Source: Falciphora oryzae (Eukaryota; Ascomycota; Sordariomycetes; Magnaporthales; Magnaporthaceae). From it: a stretch of DNA of 64,000 bases. Under the pieces are notes generated by a model. The model saw only the letters and a program-made list of their open reading frames with translations. It was not told the origin of the DNA and searched no databases. Numbering within the stretch: position 1 is the stretch's first letter; each line of letters opens with the position of its first letter. Position numbers and translations under genes: made by a program. The stretch spans positions 1,516,335-1,580,334 of the forward strand of contig JNVV01000005.1 in NCBI GenBank assembly GCA_000733355.1, in the 5' to 3' direction. Shown here piece after piece: positions 1-11,143 of this stretch.

Positions 1-48
1 GATGAAAGGGCTTAGGCACTGACACCGTTTTCTGCCTCCACGACACAG

Positions 49-1338
49 AAAACCAGAGAATCCCATCGTATGGGCTTCCGATGGCTTCGTCGGTGTTACG
101 GGATACACGAGGGCGGACATCATCCCACGCAACTGCCGCTTCCTCCAGGGGCAGCAAACCGACCCTGACGCCGTGAAGCGACTCGGTACTGCCATCAGGG
201 AGCGTAAGGAGACGGTGGAGCTGCTCCTCAACTACAAGAAGAACAAGGAGTCGTTCTGGAACCTGCTATACTGCGGTTAGTATCTTCGTGTCCTTGCTTC
301 CTTGTTTCTCCCTCCGCCAGCCTGGCCTCAAAGGAGGATAACGGAACTGATAGACTATTATTCCCTCAAACAGCTCCCCTATACGACGAAGCCGGCGGCC
401 TCGCCTTCTTCGTCGGCGGCCAAGTCAACTGCTCAACCACGATCCACAGCAGCGCCGACGTCATGCGCGTCCTGTCCATGTCTGCCGAGGACGACTACGC
501 CAAGCAGATGAAGGAGAAGGAGAGGCAGGAGCAAGAGCGGCCCCGTACCCAGGCGGGGATGACGGCAGCAGAAGGCCAGAGCCCTGCCAGCAACGGCTCC
601 GTTCGCAAAAGCAAAAGCGGTTCGACGCGACGCACGCTGCTGAAGGCTTTGGGTGTGCGAATCAGTAGCAGTACCAACCGTGCGGCCACGGCTACGCCTA
701 CGGAGGTGAACAAGCCGCTCCCTGTCATCGAGAGCGCCGAGGCTGGCATGGAGCAGGAGGTGCTGGGGCGCATGGAAGGGCAGGAGCTGGAGGAGCAGAA
801 GAAGGAGTTCTATACTGCGTACTCGAAGGTAAGCAGTCGTCCCCTGGCTACGCTAGATTGTCATCCTCCCTCCCCCGTCCTCAGGATACGGCGCCTCATC
901 CACTAGACCGCCTCACGCTAACGGTTTGCCGCCCTACAACAGTACATCGTCGTCGACAGCGACTTCATCATCCGCTTCTACTCGGCCGGCATCACGCAGA
1001 TGCTGCACCCAGCCAACAACACGGACGGCACCATCGTCGGCACCGACGTGTTCACTTTCCTCAAGCGCAACGGCCTGTCTCAGCAAGCCGAGCAGCAGCA
1101 GCAGCGCGGCCACGCCGTCGCCAACACCGCCAGGGGGCCGTCGCCCGACTACAAGGGCAGAGTCAAGGCCGCAGTCGTGGGGCAGGGAAACCCGATCAGC
1201 ATCGAGGTGCGCATGCAGACAAGGCGCAGCGCGGCGTTCCGGGGCGACGAGAGGTTTGCGGCGCACTGGACGCCGCTCAAGGACGATACTGGTAAGGTCG
1301 GCTGGGTTGTGCTGACGCTGGGGAATATGATGATGTGA
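49..1338 (+). CDS. LOV/PAS-domain photoreceptor-type protein, 5' end missing
   Basis: Exons read 49-275, 374-828 and 943-1338; the first visible exon follows an acceptor at 47-48, so the real start lies left of the window. The first two exons encode a LOV domain: NPIVWASDGF, then the flavin-adduct motif RNCRFLQG with its cysteine, then ESFWNLLYC. The intron joins this to APLYDEAGG...FFVGGQVNCS, the usual LOV C-terminal strand. A basic, Gln/Glu-rich linker follows, then a second PAS-like module (IVVDSDFIIRFYSAG ... HWTPLKDDTGKVGWVVLTL) ending at TGA 1336-1338. Known of the family: LOV domains bind FMN and form a cysteinyl adduct in blue light. The presence of the cysteine suggests real photochemistry; the output partner is not evident. 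No RGS, GATA or kinase domain is visible here, but one could lie upstream. LOV assignment is firm; the second PAS is an inference from pattern. Confidence 0.88.
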
Positions 1339-2352
1339 GGAAAATGGGTTGCTAGCTGTGAGCAAGGAGGTGGTTACTGGTCATCTAGGGCGACTGCCCG
1401 AAAGTCTAATGTCTCTGTCTCATCTGCCTGTTTTCCTGCCATATCCGTCTCTCTTTTGTAGAACCCTGTTTTCCGTTCCATGTAATGATAGCCTTCTGAA
1501 AAAGCTCGGGGAAGGAACTATGGAAATGAAGTCCAGAGAAAAGGATCCCTGAAACAAAAAGGAAATATGAAGACTTGGAGGAATTAAACCCGGAAAAGAA
1601 ACTCTGACACGAAAACTTTGGAAACCGAAGATATCATCCCCGCGACAGTGATGCTGCTGGTCGGGTAGAGCCTGAAGATACCACGCCAACTACTGTGCCA
1701 AGTCGTTCCGCCCGCCCCCAGACGTAAACCAGCTTTATAGTATCGTAGGTCTTCTTCGGCTGGTTCCTGATCCAGCTTGCTGAAGGTGTCAGAAAGGCTG
1801 CGTCTAACCAACCACGTCTGAGTACGCCGAACTGGTCTTGATTAAGGAGATGCCGCCCAGTCTATCTCGCAACGTCTTTTCCAGCTCGGGTTCTCGATCT
1901 TGTGGTGGTGACTGAAGATAGGAATTGTGTCTTCTTGAGGCCTTTGCCCTGAATAGGAGTGACGGTCTCTTCACGACGCTTCAGGACGACATGGGCCCGT
2001 ATACCATGCCGTTCTTGTGGGCGAGGGAAGGCTACCGCTGCTCTCGAAGGGAGGAATGCTATGTAACTGGAGGTGGAAACGAAGCTAGAAGTTAGCCAAG
2101 AGCAGAAGAAGAGTCGGACAGACCGAGGAATAGAAATGGGATAGGAAAAAAGAAAAGTGACTTTACCTCTAACAACCGGTAGTAGAAATTTGAACGGTGT
2201 TCTTAATGTGCTCTATGGCAACTCGGCTCTCATGGATGGATTATTCTCCTCTTGTCTGATGCGTGGCTACGATGACCAGGGTGGTATAGAACTCTGTAGT
2301 GAGGATGGCTTGGATGTAGTGGCGGGGTGAGACTGAGACGGATATAAACCGT
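1339..2352. other. Intergenic between tail-to-tail genes, no gene seen
   Basis: About 1 kb between the ends of two convergent genes. Reading frames are short and lack family motifs. It probably holds the two 3' UTRs. Confidence 0.6.
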
Positions 2353-4021
2353 CTAGGACTTCTTGGAGGGACGAACAGTGGCCAGAACGAGCTTGATGTC
2401 AGCACGAATCTCGCCGCCGTTGTTCTCCTCGCACCACTTGAGGAAGTCGCCAGACTGGCGACCCTTCTCGATCTCCAAGGGGTCCTCGAAGCGGTCGATC
2501 AGACGGCGGTAGAACTTGGCCAGCTTGGAGCGGAGGCTGGGGGCGCACGTCCTGAAGCCCCATTCCCGCTCAGCCTCGAGGACGATGACCATCTCGGCGC
2601 CGATCCTGAGGACGCTCTGGTCGAGGGCGACGGTCTCGATGCGGACGAGCACCTGCATCAGGCGCCAGACCGACGCCTTGGGCGTGAGCCAGCCGAGCTT
2701 CATGTACTGGAAGAAGCGCGGCGGGAGGTGGTCGATGTGGGACATGACGCCGGCGAGCTCGAGCAGGGCCACGACGCGGCCCCGCATGACGGCCGTCCAG
2801 AGCTCGCGGAAGGTGATGGCCTCCGGGTCCGGGTGCTGCTCGCCCCTCTCGGGCTCCCGGTGGAGCTGCCTGGCCAGCTCGGTATAGCAGTTGAAGAGGA
2901 TGGTGCGCTGGGCGCGGTCGGCACAGGCGTGGAAGCCCATCATGAAGAAGTAGTCGGTGGCGACCTTGCGGTCGATGCCGAGCGCCATGTTGGCGCCCGG
3001 GCCGCCGGTGGCGGGCGTGGGCATCTGAGAGATGAAGTCCATCAGGACGCGCTTGACGGGCATGATGTTGTAGACGTGGAGCTCGCGGTCGAAGGCCGAG
3101 AAGAGGTGCAGCGCCACGATGTCGCGGCGCTTGCGCGTGTCCCACAGGTCGCGGATGCGCCGCGGGTTCCGGCTGTAGCGCGGCCAGAACTCGCGGAAGA
3201 ACCACTGGTCGTGCTGGCCGCGCCTGTGGCTAGGCAGGCACCACAGGCGTTCCCCGACGGTCTCGAGGAGGCTCCAGCCCTCGGCGTCACCGACGACCTC
3301 CTCAAGGTCGTCCGCCGTCAGCGACTCCCGGAAGGCCAGGTAGGTCGACAGCCAGCCGACCTCGTCCCGCCGCGAGAAGCAGCAGGTGGCCAGCACCATG
3401 CCCACCTGCCTGGCCTCTGTCGAGCTCGCGAGGCAGCTTGATGGATGTTAGCGTGAAATTTGATCTCTATTATAGCCGGCCGAACGACGCACTAGCCAGG
3501 CACAAATGCCAGGCCAGAAAAAAGCACCAGCACAGGAATGAGCAGGTTTTGGAAAAATGATGATACTTACGCCAGCTCCACCGCCAGTTTCTCCGCCTTT
3601 GAGAGCGGGCTATTTTAAACGGGGAGAAGAACTCGAGTTAGCATCAATTATAACAGGGCCCATCCTCGGACCGAAACGGTCACTGGCACATTCACAGTGC
3701 AGCTGAGACGCCATGGGCAGGGACACAAGGAGGCTACCAGTGTCAATCGGCAGTTTCACAGTGAGCATAACTTACCGGCGGCGCATGGAGAAGGCCGTCG
3801 CCTCTCCCACAGAGTCGTTGGCGGCGGTGGCGGCAGGGGCGGCAGGGGCGGCGGCGGAGCCGGCGGGAGCGGGACGGGGGGGAGGGGGCATCTCGGCGGC
3901 GGCTGCTTTGGATTGGTATCAACGTCAGTGGCCTGGCCCGGATGGGGAACATTGTTCACGATGGCGATATCCAAACACAGATGGGCGGCAGATATAACTC
4001 ACTGGCAGCGGGAGCAGACAT
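2353..4021 (-). CDS. Unidentified 423-residue fungal protein, four coding exons
   Basis: Reading from the right: ATG at 4019-4021, exons 4003-4021, 3776-3905, 3571-3609 and 2353-3436. All junctions use good signals (donors GTGAGT, GTAAGT, GTAAGT; acceptors CCAAAG, AAATAG and ATCAAG, the last preceded by a GCTAAC branch site) and keep frame to the final stop. A second in-phase acceptor 18 bases further inside the last exon could also be used. The N-terminal 45 residues are Ala/Pro-rich and low complexity. The remainder is a compact, probably helical globular region rich in Trp, Phe and Arg (WFFREFWPRYSRNP, DFISQMPTPATGG, FLKWCEENNGG), with no signal peptide, membrane segment or motif I recognise. 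The final residues are basic (RPSKKS). Function unknown; the gene model is better supported than any role. Confidence 0.72.
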
Positions 4022-4032
4022 CTTGGAAGTGG

Positions 4033-4131
4033 CTATTTTGAATAGAAACAAGTCAGTAACCTAACCTGTATCGGCGACATCGATCAAGATGTCAACGTCC
4101 AGAAGCAACGTGGATGGCGGATAGGACTTAC
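4033..4131 (-). other. Intron in the 5' leader of the 2353-4021 gene
   Basis: On the minus strand GCCA|GTAAGTCC (donor at 4131) and TTCAAAATAG|CCACTTCC (acceptor at 4033) bracket 99 bases, with a TTACTGAC-type branch site between. The acceptor lies 11 bases before the start codon, so the leader appears to be spliced. Inferred from splice signals only. Confidence 0.5.
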
Positions 4132-7026
4132 TGGCAGCGGGCTGGGTGGTTGGATGGTGGTGGTGAAGTTGAGAAAAGTCAGAGAAGAAAAAAGAGAGCC
4201 CTTAAATATTGCTCCCCACAGACCGGAAATCAGCCAGTGACTCTGTGCATCAGCTGCTGTCAGTTGAGACTTTCTGTGCCCCACTTTCTGTCACTCCAAG
4301 CCGGGGAGTCAAGCGCTTCGGAACCGCACAGGTGCACAGATCAGAGGGAGCACACCGCTGCTGACTTGCAAGAATGTTGTCACGTTCTTGAGGAGCTGAG
4401 ATAGCCCACAGCTAGGCGTATTGCGGAAGGGCTGCTTTATCTTCAGTGATCCGGCATGCCTGGTAGAGGATCTCTGATGCGGCAACATTATGTTTAGAAA
4501 TGGAATACCCAAGTTCCCCGAAATCACCGCAGATTGTGCCCGGCATATAGGAGTGTCTAAGCAAGAACACTACGGGTAGAAAGACAAGATAGCCTACAGA
4601 AGATATAGAGAGAGCTGTACACGAGGCTTGGTTCATGGCAGAACGTATACTGTTGTTTTATGGCCAAGATGTCTTGATGTCTTCAATGTAGGCATCGGAG
4701 TCATAGCTGCATATATCCATATACAGCGAGACTTTAGAGAAGCCACCAGGCCTTCCTTTTCAACAACCTGCTGAATATCACGGCCTCTTGCCGGAGGGAG
4801 TCTCAAGCACAAGATATTACATGTATCAAGGTCTAGCCCCCTATCTACATCGGACCCTGCTGCGCCATGAGTAAAAGGAAACAGCTTCATCTGCATGCCT
4901 TGCCCCCTCCCAAGCCAGCCAAGCTCGCCGGTACCCCGCCCCTCACCTCAAAAGTCAGACACAGGCCCCAGCCCTCGAGGAGCTTCAGACCCACCCCGTC
5001 CCCCTGCTCTCTTCAGCCGCATGCCTTCCAGCCCCTCTTGATTCTGCCGCCCTCTGCCGTCAGCCAGGCCTCGAGCTGCTGAAGGCGGTCTGTCAAAATG
5101 TTTGCAGGTAGCACGGACGCTGGAAAAAAATGCAGGAAAATGCACGGGCCCTGGCCTGTCGCTGTATATAAACCTCCCTTCCCTCCGGTCTTGCTTTGAC
5201 TTTGCCCTTCCTTTCTCCCCCATCCGTTCTGGGTGGGATATGGCGATCAAGAAGGCCTATCCTAACTGTGGACGACCCCGGTCCCGAGCCCATAGTTTTT
5301 GGTACCCAACTATCCCTCGAGGATAATTCTCTATTCTTTTCATTGTGACTTGGGGCTTGCCCCGGCCACGAAGAAGAGAGCTTCAATACACCATGCCAAA
5401 TTCACTGAACCATGCTGCCCTGGTGGGAGAGAGATGTTGTTTCTGGCGAGAGTGGGGAAGACGTGCCGGATATCGCGGCACACTGGGGGCATCTGCAGTC
5501 CTTCACGGAGGGGCGTTAGCTGATAGCAGCACTTCAAGAAGTGTAGCATAGGCCTTGGACCATGGATGGTAGTTGTGGTAGATTTGATTGCTGTTGTTTG
5601 CACTCGCAAATACATGACGGCATCTTGGAATACACAGAAAATAAATCAGTGATTCCGGCCCGTAGCGTTGAGGTGCCGCCCACGGCGGGACGTGCCTGCC
5701 AGGGAGACAGTGAGGCAGTTCCAAGCTGTGTCTAGAGTGACCCATGTAGTTTGAACAAGGCATCTCGTCGTTGCTACGCTCGAGAGAACTGGCCTGATCT
5801 GCGTAGTATCTTCTCTATCGCCTCTCCCCGCTGGGCGCGAGCGTCGCTGTCCGTTCTAGGGAAGACGCGGCAAGACGGAGCAGCGAGGTGAGGGCATCGA
5901 CGTGATAATCTCAGCGCGGGGTTTCGAAAACCCGAGGCCAGCGCCAACTATCTAGACCCCGACAGCGACCTGCATCTGATGCCATGGGAACATGGTCCAG
6001 CCGCTCCTGCTGTGGCGTCGCGTCACCTCTTTGCGCCATGATCTGGCGATGGGAGGGCAGTCAGGCGAGAGCAGCGCAGAGAGGATATAGAGACGGAGGA
6101 ACGGGAGATCAGTGGTCGCAGGCCAGACTTCCAGAAAGAAACTTGACCGCAATCACGATGACGCGCTCTAGCCGTGGCAGCCGTGACGCGTCTCTCTCGC
6201 GAGGCCAGATCGCAATTCCAGACCGTGAGGGTGGGGGCGGCAAGGCGGGGATATCAAAATCACCATCCTCACGAAGGGTTTCGAAGGAGGACACATTGAT
6301 CACTTTGCGGACACAAGTCTTCTTCTCTATTCCCCGGCTACTGGTCGGTCTACTTTATCTAGCTACCCTACGCTATGGTGGTGCTTCGAAGCTGGGCAGC
6401 CTTGCTTCCTTCACTACAATCCACGAATGGTGGGCATGTCAGCCGAGCTGAACGGAGAAAATGCATGCTTGCAAGAACCCCTACAATTCCCGGCTGAATT
6501 TAATCTGTCTCTTGCTGCTTGAGCCTCCGGCTCAAGTAGGATTGAAGCTACGCAGTTCAGTGCAGGGGACCTGGAGCGGAATCGCGAGAGAGTATTTTTT
6601 TTCTCGGCTTTAAGTGTGGCGAAAAAGATCAAGTTCAGGAACGGCCCCCCTTCCCAGAATTTGTTTTTGATACCAGAGACAACTGCAAGTGGAACGTGCT
6701 CCTTTTGTGGGTCTACCCTAATCGAACTACGCAACTCTCTTGAGGGAAGACATAAGGCACCTACGTCATAATGCTAGTGAACTTAGGGTCTCCCATGGGA
6801 GGGGCTCGGGCTCTTCGATCAGAGGTCGAGATGGTGGGCAAAGGCAGCATCAGATGAAGAAAATGGGATACTGCTGAATCTATCTACGTCGTTAATGGTC
6901 ATAAAACACTGATAGAAACACTATTACAAAGAGATGGCCGGAGTCAAAACAAGCAACCAGAAAACTCCAAATCCTAGAAGACGCCCTTCATGACAACGCA
7001 TCAAGTCTCCCAAACCCGCCCCGGAC
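4132..7026. other. Gene-poor stretch of about 2.9 kb
   Basis: This lies between the 5' end of the unidentified gene and the 3' end of the dynamin gene. The right-most part of it next to 4132 should hold promoter and leader of the former. Reading frames up to about 155 codons occur but have low-complexity or arginine/serine-biased shadows and no recognisable motif. No TIR, LTR or RNA gene was noticed. Confidence 0.5.
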
Positions 7027-7602
7027 TCAACTCAGCCCCAACACCTTCCTCGTGGGGTTCTTCCTAGACGCGTCTTGCATGTAGTCCGCCGCCTCGTTGG
7101 CCGCGGAAGTTGTCGAGCCGCGGGGATCCGACACCGCGCCATACGTGCTGCCGCTGACGGACGGCGTTCTCGACACCCTATAGCCGTCGCCCCTACCACC
7201 GCTAGACTAGTAGTATCTAGAGTCGGAGGCGGCGGGTGACTCGGGCTCAAGGGCCGACGCCGAACGCACCTTGTCGGGCCGCGGAGGGGGCGGCGGAGCC
7301 TGATGCGGCGCCTTGTTGCTGCTGCTGTTGGCGGCGTAGTAGTCGTCCGCGGACGGCTCGGGCGCTGCGGCTGGCGTGCGCACGGTAGGGGTGGGCTGGT
7401 AGGCGCCGCCGGTGCCACTGGAGGCGTGCGGGGTGGCGTAGTGCTGCTCCGTCTGCGGCTGCTGCTGCTGCGGCTGCTGCTGTTGCTGTTGCGGCGGGTA
7501 AAGAGTCTGGGTATTTTGCTGTGACGGTATGTAATGCGACTGCCGAGAGGTGCGGACGGCCTTACGAAACGAGCCCGGGGATGACGGCGACGGGTAGGCA
7601 TC
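7027..7602 (-). other. In-phase continuation of dynamin frame: poly-Gln, low-complexity tail
   Basis: Directly after TAG 7603-7605 the same frame stays open: DAYPSPSSPGSFRKAV, then a Gln-rich run with CAG/CAA codons, then Ala/Pro/Ser-rich sequence and a proline tract ending RPDK at 7270. A second TAG (7207-7209) can be removed as the end of a 63-base intron, after which the frame continues SSGGRGDGYRV ... SRKNPTRKVLGLS to a TGA at 7027-7029. Composition is that of a disordered fungal C-terminal extension and differs sharply from the Arg/Ser-rich products of the other frames. It may be a genuine C-terminal part of the dynamin protein, cut off here by a nonsense change or base-call error, or the UTR remains of a formerly longer protein. 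Confidence 0.6.
7207..7269 (-). other. Candidate 63-base intron inside the dynamin tail
   Basis: Minus strand AAG|GTGCGT at 7269 and TACTACTAG| at 7207 give a phase-0 intron of a multiple of three whose last three bases are the in-frame TAG. Splicing would remove the stop and join RPDK to SSGGRGDG. The donor is good; the branch site is weak. Confidence 0.45.
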
Positions 7603-9919
7603 CTACTGGGTGGCAGCGGGCTGGCAGTGGCTGGGCGTGGTCGGCGTCCTGTTCCCGCCGCCGCCCTCCTCCTCGTCCGACGTGTCCTCCTCCAGGCCGT
7701 GGTCCTCTTCGACGTAGGCCCTCAGCTCGCGGCGCATGGTCAGGCTGAAGCAGAGGTCGCGCGCCTCCTCGATGGCCTTCTTCCGCGCCTTGAGCGCCTG
7801 GCGGCGGTCGCGCGTCTCCCTGTTCTCGGCCGTGATGGCCTCGACGGTGGCGTTGTCCATGGACAGGACGGCGACGGCGTTGAAGAGCGTGTACATGCCG
7901 CCGAGCAGGTGGCGCTCGACGACCTGCGTGATGACGTTGCGGATGAAGGTCTTGGCCGAGAGCTCGTAGTAGATGAGCATCTTCTCGAGCACCTCCTCGG
8001 CCTCGGTGTAGTTGCGCCGGCCGCCTTCCGGAGGGGTGATTTCGGCGTGCCACCGCTGCAGGCGCTCCTCGTACTCCGGGTCGTAGGGCTGGATCTCGAG
8101 GTGCATGTCCTGGGTCAGCAGCTCGAGCTCGGCCTGGGCCTTGTCCATGAGCGCCCTGAGCTCGGGCTCGATGAAGAGCCGGGTCAGGGGTTCGCGCATG
8201 CGCTCCGGCCAGGCGAAGTCGACGAGCTCGCCGATAAACTCGCTGCACACGACGCCCAGGTTGTCCTTGTGCTCTTGTGCTAGGCGTGGCCAGTTCTCGG
8301 AGAAGTTCTGGAACAGCATGTAGACGGCTCTCGGTTTGGGGTCGGTAGGGAACTCGGAACCACGGATCTGCCCGAGGAGGACCCGGACCTCGCGGTCGAT
8401 GAACTCGCGTTTGGCCGGATCGTCCGGCGGTCGTTGCGGCTGCTGGTCTTGTCCATCTGCGGACGGCGCCGCGCAGCGCGCTGCTGATGTGCTGCTGAAA
8501 GCGGTAAAGCTGAACTTGCGTCCGTCGGTCCTGACTCTGTGGGAGAACCTTTCGTTCTCTGGTTGGGTGTGCGCGATTAGCCTCACGTCGGATCAACAAA
8601 CGTTTTAGGGGAACGATTGGGATTTACCTTCGACGGCTCTTGCGCGCAGGTTGCGGGCCGGCGTGCCGTTCGGGTCTGCCGTCGAGCGGAAGAAGTTCTT
8701 CTTCGGGGGGTTCTTGTAGAAACCAAGGAGTGCTGGGATAACTAGTTCCTTGGAGGTGGAGAACATCTCGACCATCTCGAGCTTCATCTCTTCAACGGTG
8801 TCCTTGCCCTCACCGAGCTGCTTAAGCTCAGAGTCGGCCTCGTCGAGCGACTTCTGGATCTGCCGCCGCAGAACGGGCAGGTGACGGCCGATATGGCGCT
8901 GCAGCTGCTGGCTGAGCTTCTTTCGCAGCGCGCCGGCGCCTTGCATGTTGTCAGGGATGGCGGTCCAGCGACCCCTGGTGAAGAACTCGTGCTCACGCTG
9001 GCTCCTCTCCTGCGCCGAGGGCCACGCCTGGCCAGGTTCCCGAGGGCCCGGGTTCAGAAGGACGTACCAACCGAGCTTGAAGTGATTGCGCTGGTCCCTG
9101 TTGCAGACCAAGTCGATGAACTTCTCCTCAAGCCCGATAGACTCGGTAAGATCAGGCTTGGTCAGGACGCCGATGGTGCGGGTGCCGTTGGGGTCAAAGT
9201 GGCGGGCCTTGGTGAGGATGGGCGCCTGGACGTAGTCCGAGTTGCCACCGACGACAGCCAGGATGATGGTGCGCGAGCTCTTCACGTAGCGGTCTGACAA
9301 GGCCTCGATGGTGCGGATGTCGTCGAGCGACTGGTCGTTGTTGGCGTTCCTCACGAGGCCCGGCAGGTCGACGAGGGTCAGAAGCGGCATGTCGGGCCCC
9401 TGCTTCTCGACGACGAGGATGTCACGTGCGGCGAAGCGGCCAGGGATGTTTTTGGGCGCGATCATCTCGGCGGCGAGTCGCATCATGGTGTCGAAGGGCG
9501 TGTTGGAGTCGACAGAGCCGCCGAAGCGCAGCAGGGCCTCCTGGCCCCGGTACGGCCTGTTCTTGTCTGGGATGATGGTCACCTTGAGGCTGGGCTGGGA
9601 GGCCCGGCGCAGGCGGATTTCGGTTGCGAAGCGCGTGCATGCTCCTGCATCGCGTGGGAACGGCGTCCCTGTGATGGCCTCGAGAACTGAACTCTTGCCC
9701 GCCGACTGGTCGCCCGCCACGACGATCTGCGGCAGCTTGACATTGTCGAGCTGTGCGAATTGCACTATCACGCGGTCCTCTATGTTAAACGGGGAAAGGC
9801 TAATACCGGGGGCGGGGATTATCGGCTAACTTACGCTTTGCAATCAAGTCAATCAGTGATCGCTGCTCGTTTGCGAGCCCCTGCGCGTTCAACGCATTGT
9901 CAAGAGATATCACGGCCAT
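7603..9919 (-). CDS. Dynamin-family large GTPase (Mx-like fungal type)
   Basis: Exons from the right: 9835-9919 (ATG 9917-9919), 8628-9779 and 7603-8558, joined by GTAAGT...CATAG and GTAAAT...ACCAG introns that keep frame; 730 residues to the first stop. The GTPase domain has the P-loop GDQSAGKSS near residues 50-60, the switch threonine region, DLPGL and TKPD. A helical middle/stalk region follows, and the last third holds a GED-like segment (KTFIRNVITQVVERHLL ... MDNATVEAIT) ending in an acidic EEDTSDEEEGG tail. No PH domain or membrane anchor is seen. Dynamin-family proteins use GTP hydrolysis to remodel membranes; the exact organelle cannot be told from sequence. The in-frame TAG at 7603-7605 is followed by a long open frame in the same phase (separate entry), so the true protein may be longer. 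The start MAVISLDNAL was chosen over an in-frame ATG 72 bases upstream because it fits the usual short N-terminus. Confidence 0.9.
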
Positions 9920-11143
9920 GGCTGCTGCAGCACAGGACTCGTGGTCGTGTCTAAGGGAAGCAGACAGAAACTGGGCGCAAAGTGCAGTCAAAAGAAGGGT
10001 AGAATGACGATATTTATCGCATCAGGCTTGCCCACTGGCTTACGTCGTTGGGCGTTAGTGACGGGTTGCCACGCACATGCACAAAGCGACAGCCTCAAGC
10101 AGGGCACGACGAATCTAATCCGGCGCCGACCTTGGGGAAGATGGGGCCAGGCTCTGTAACTTGAGAGGCAAGGGTGCGAACGAAAGCCGAGTGCATCGGC
10201 AAGCGCCGAACCAAGAGTCGACGGACCAAACCCGCTGGAGCGGCGCAGCAGCTGTCGGCCTCCATCATTGGCGAAGGAAGCTCCCAGATGCCTCGTGAGC
10301 CAGCACTGCCCGACCACGCAGTGCTTCACATCCTGGAGCTGCATATGGGTGTTGTATTGGAGGGGCGAGGGGGCAGCACGCCCAGCCTCAGTGTTGGGCT
10401 AGAAAACGAAGCAGAGTGTGGACGCGTTCAAAGCCACTGAGCAGCTAATGGCGGCTGCTTGTTTAGCGGCTGTGGATGCCCGACGAGTGCCACACCATCC
10501 AATTCCAGGTGTACGACGAGGTACTACATGGATAATGTTGTGAATGTGCAGTCTTTCCATACAAAGATTGATTCAGGGGCCTGTCACTGAAGTAATGGTT
10601 GGGCTGCTGTAGATTGAGATGATGGTGAATCGATCAGACACGTTGACAGACAACAAACAAGCCAGGCTTCCTTTGCTGGGACATCCCAACTGTCAAGGGT
10701 CCAAGCAGCAAAATCCCAGCCACAGGCTTCATCGAGTAGCAGTGCTCAGTTGCATACCCGGTAGACGAGCCACAGGCCTCTGAGCAAAAACGGCAACACG
10801 GCATGTCAGTAGACTGGACTTCAGCAGCATCGAAACACGCACTTGGATATCCCATCCCGCGGATTCAAGATAACGCCCGCATAGTTAAGACGATACAGGC
10901 GAGACAGCAAAGGCAAAGACATACCTGTGTGGCGGCCGTGGCTGTGCACTCAGCCAAGACCGTTGCATTTGCCGCACGTGCAGAGGCCTCCCCACATAAC
11001 GTCATTCACAGAGTCAGCTACGCGTGCCCGGGCCGTCGCGTTGTTTCTGCTCTGCCCAGAAAACAAGCCACACGAGCTCCTGCTAGCCGCTCCGAGCAGC
11101 TCACACACCTCTGCCGGCCGAGCCGCGCAACCCCCCAACCACG
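9920..11143. other. Divergent promoter region, no gene seen
   Basis: About 1.2 kb between the starts of the dynamin gene (-) and the CSC1-like gene (+). It should contain both promoters. The largest reading frame (about 118 codons) has no recognisable feature. Confidence 0.55.
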
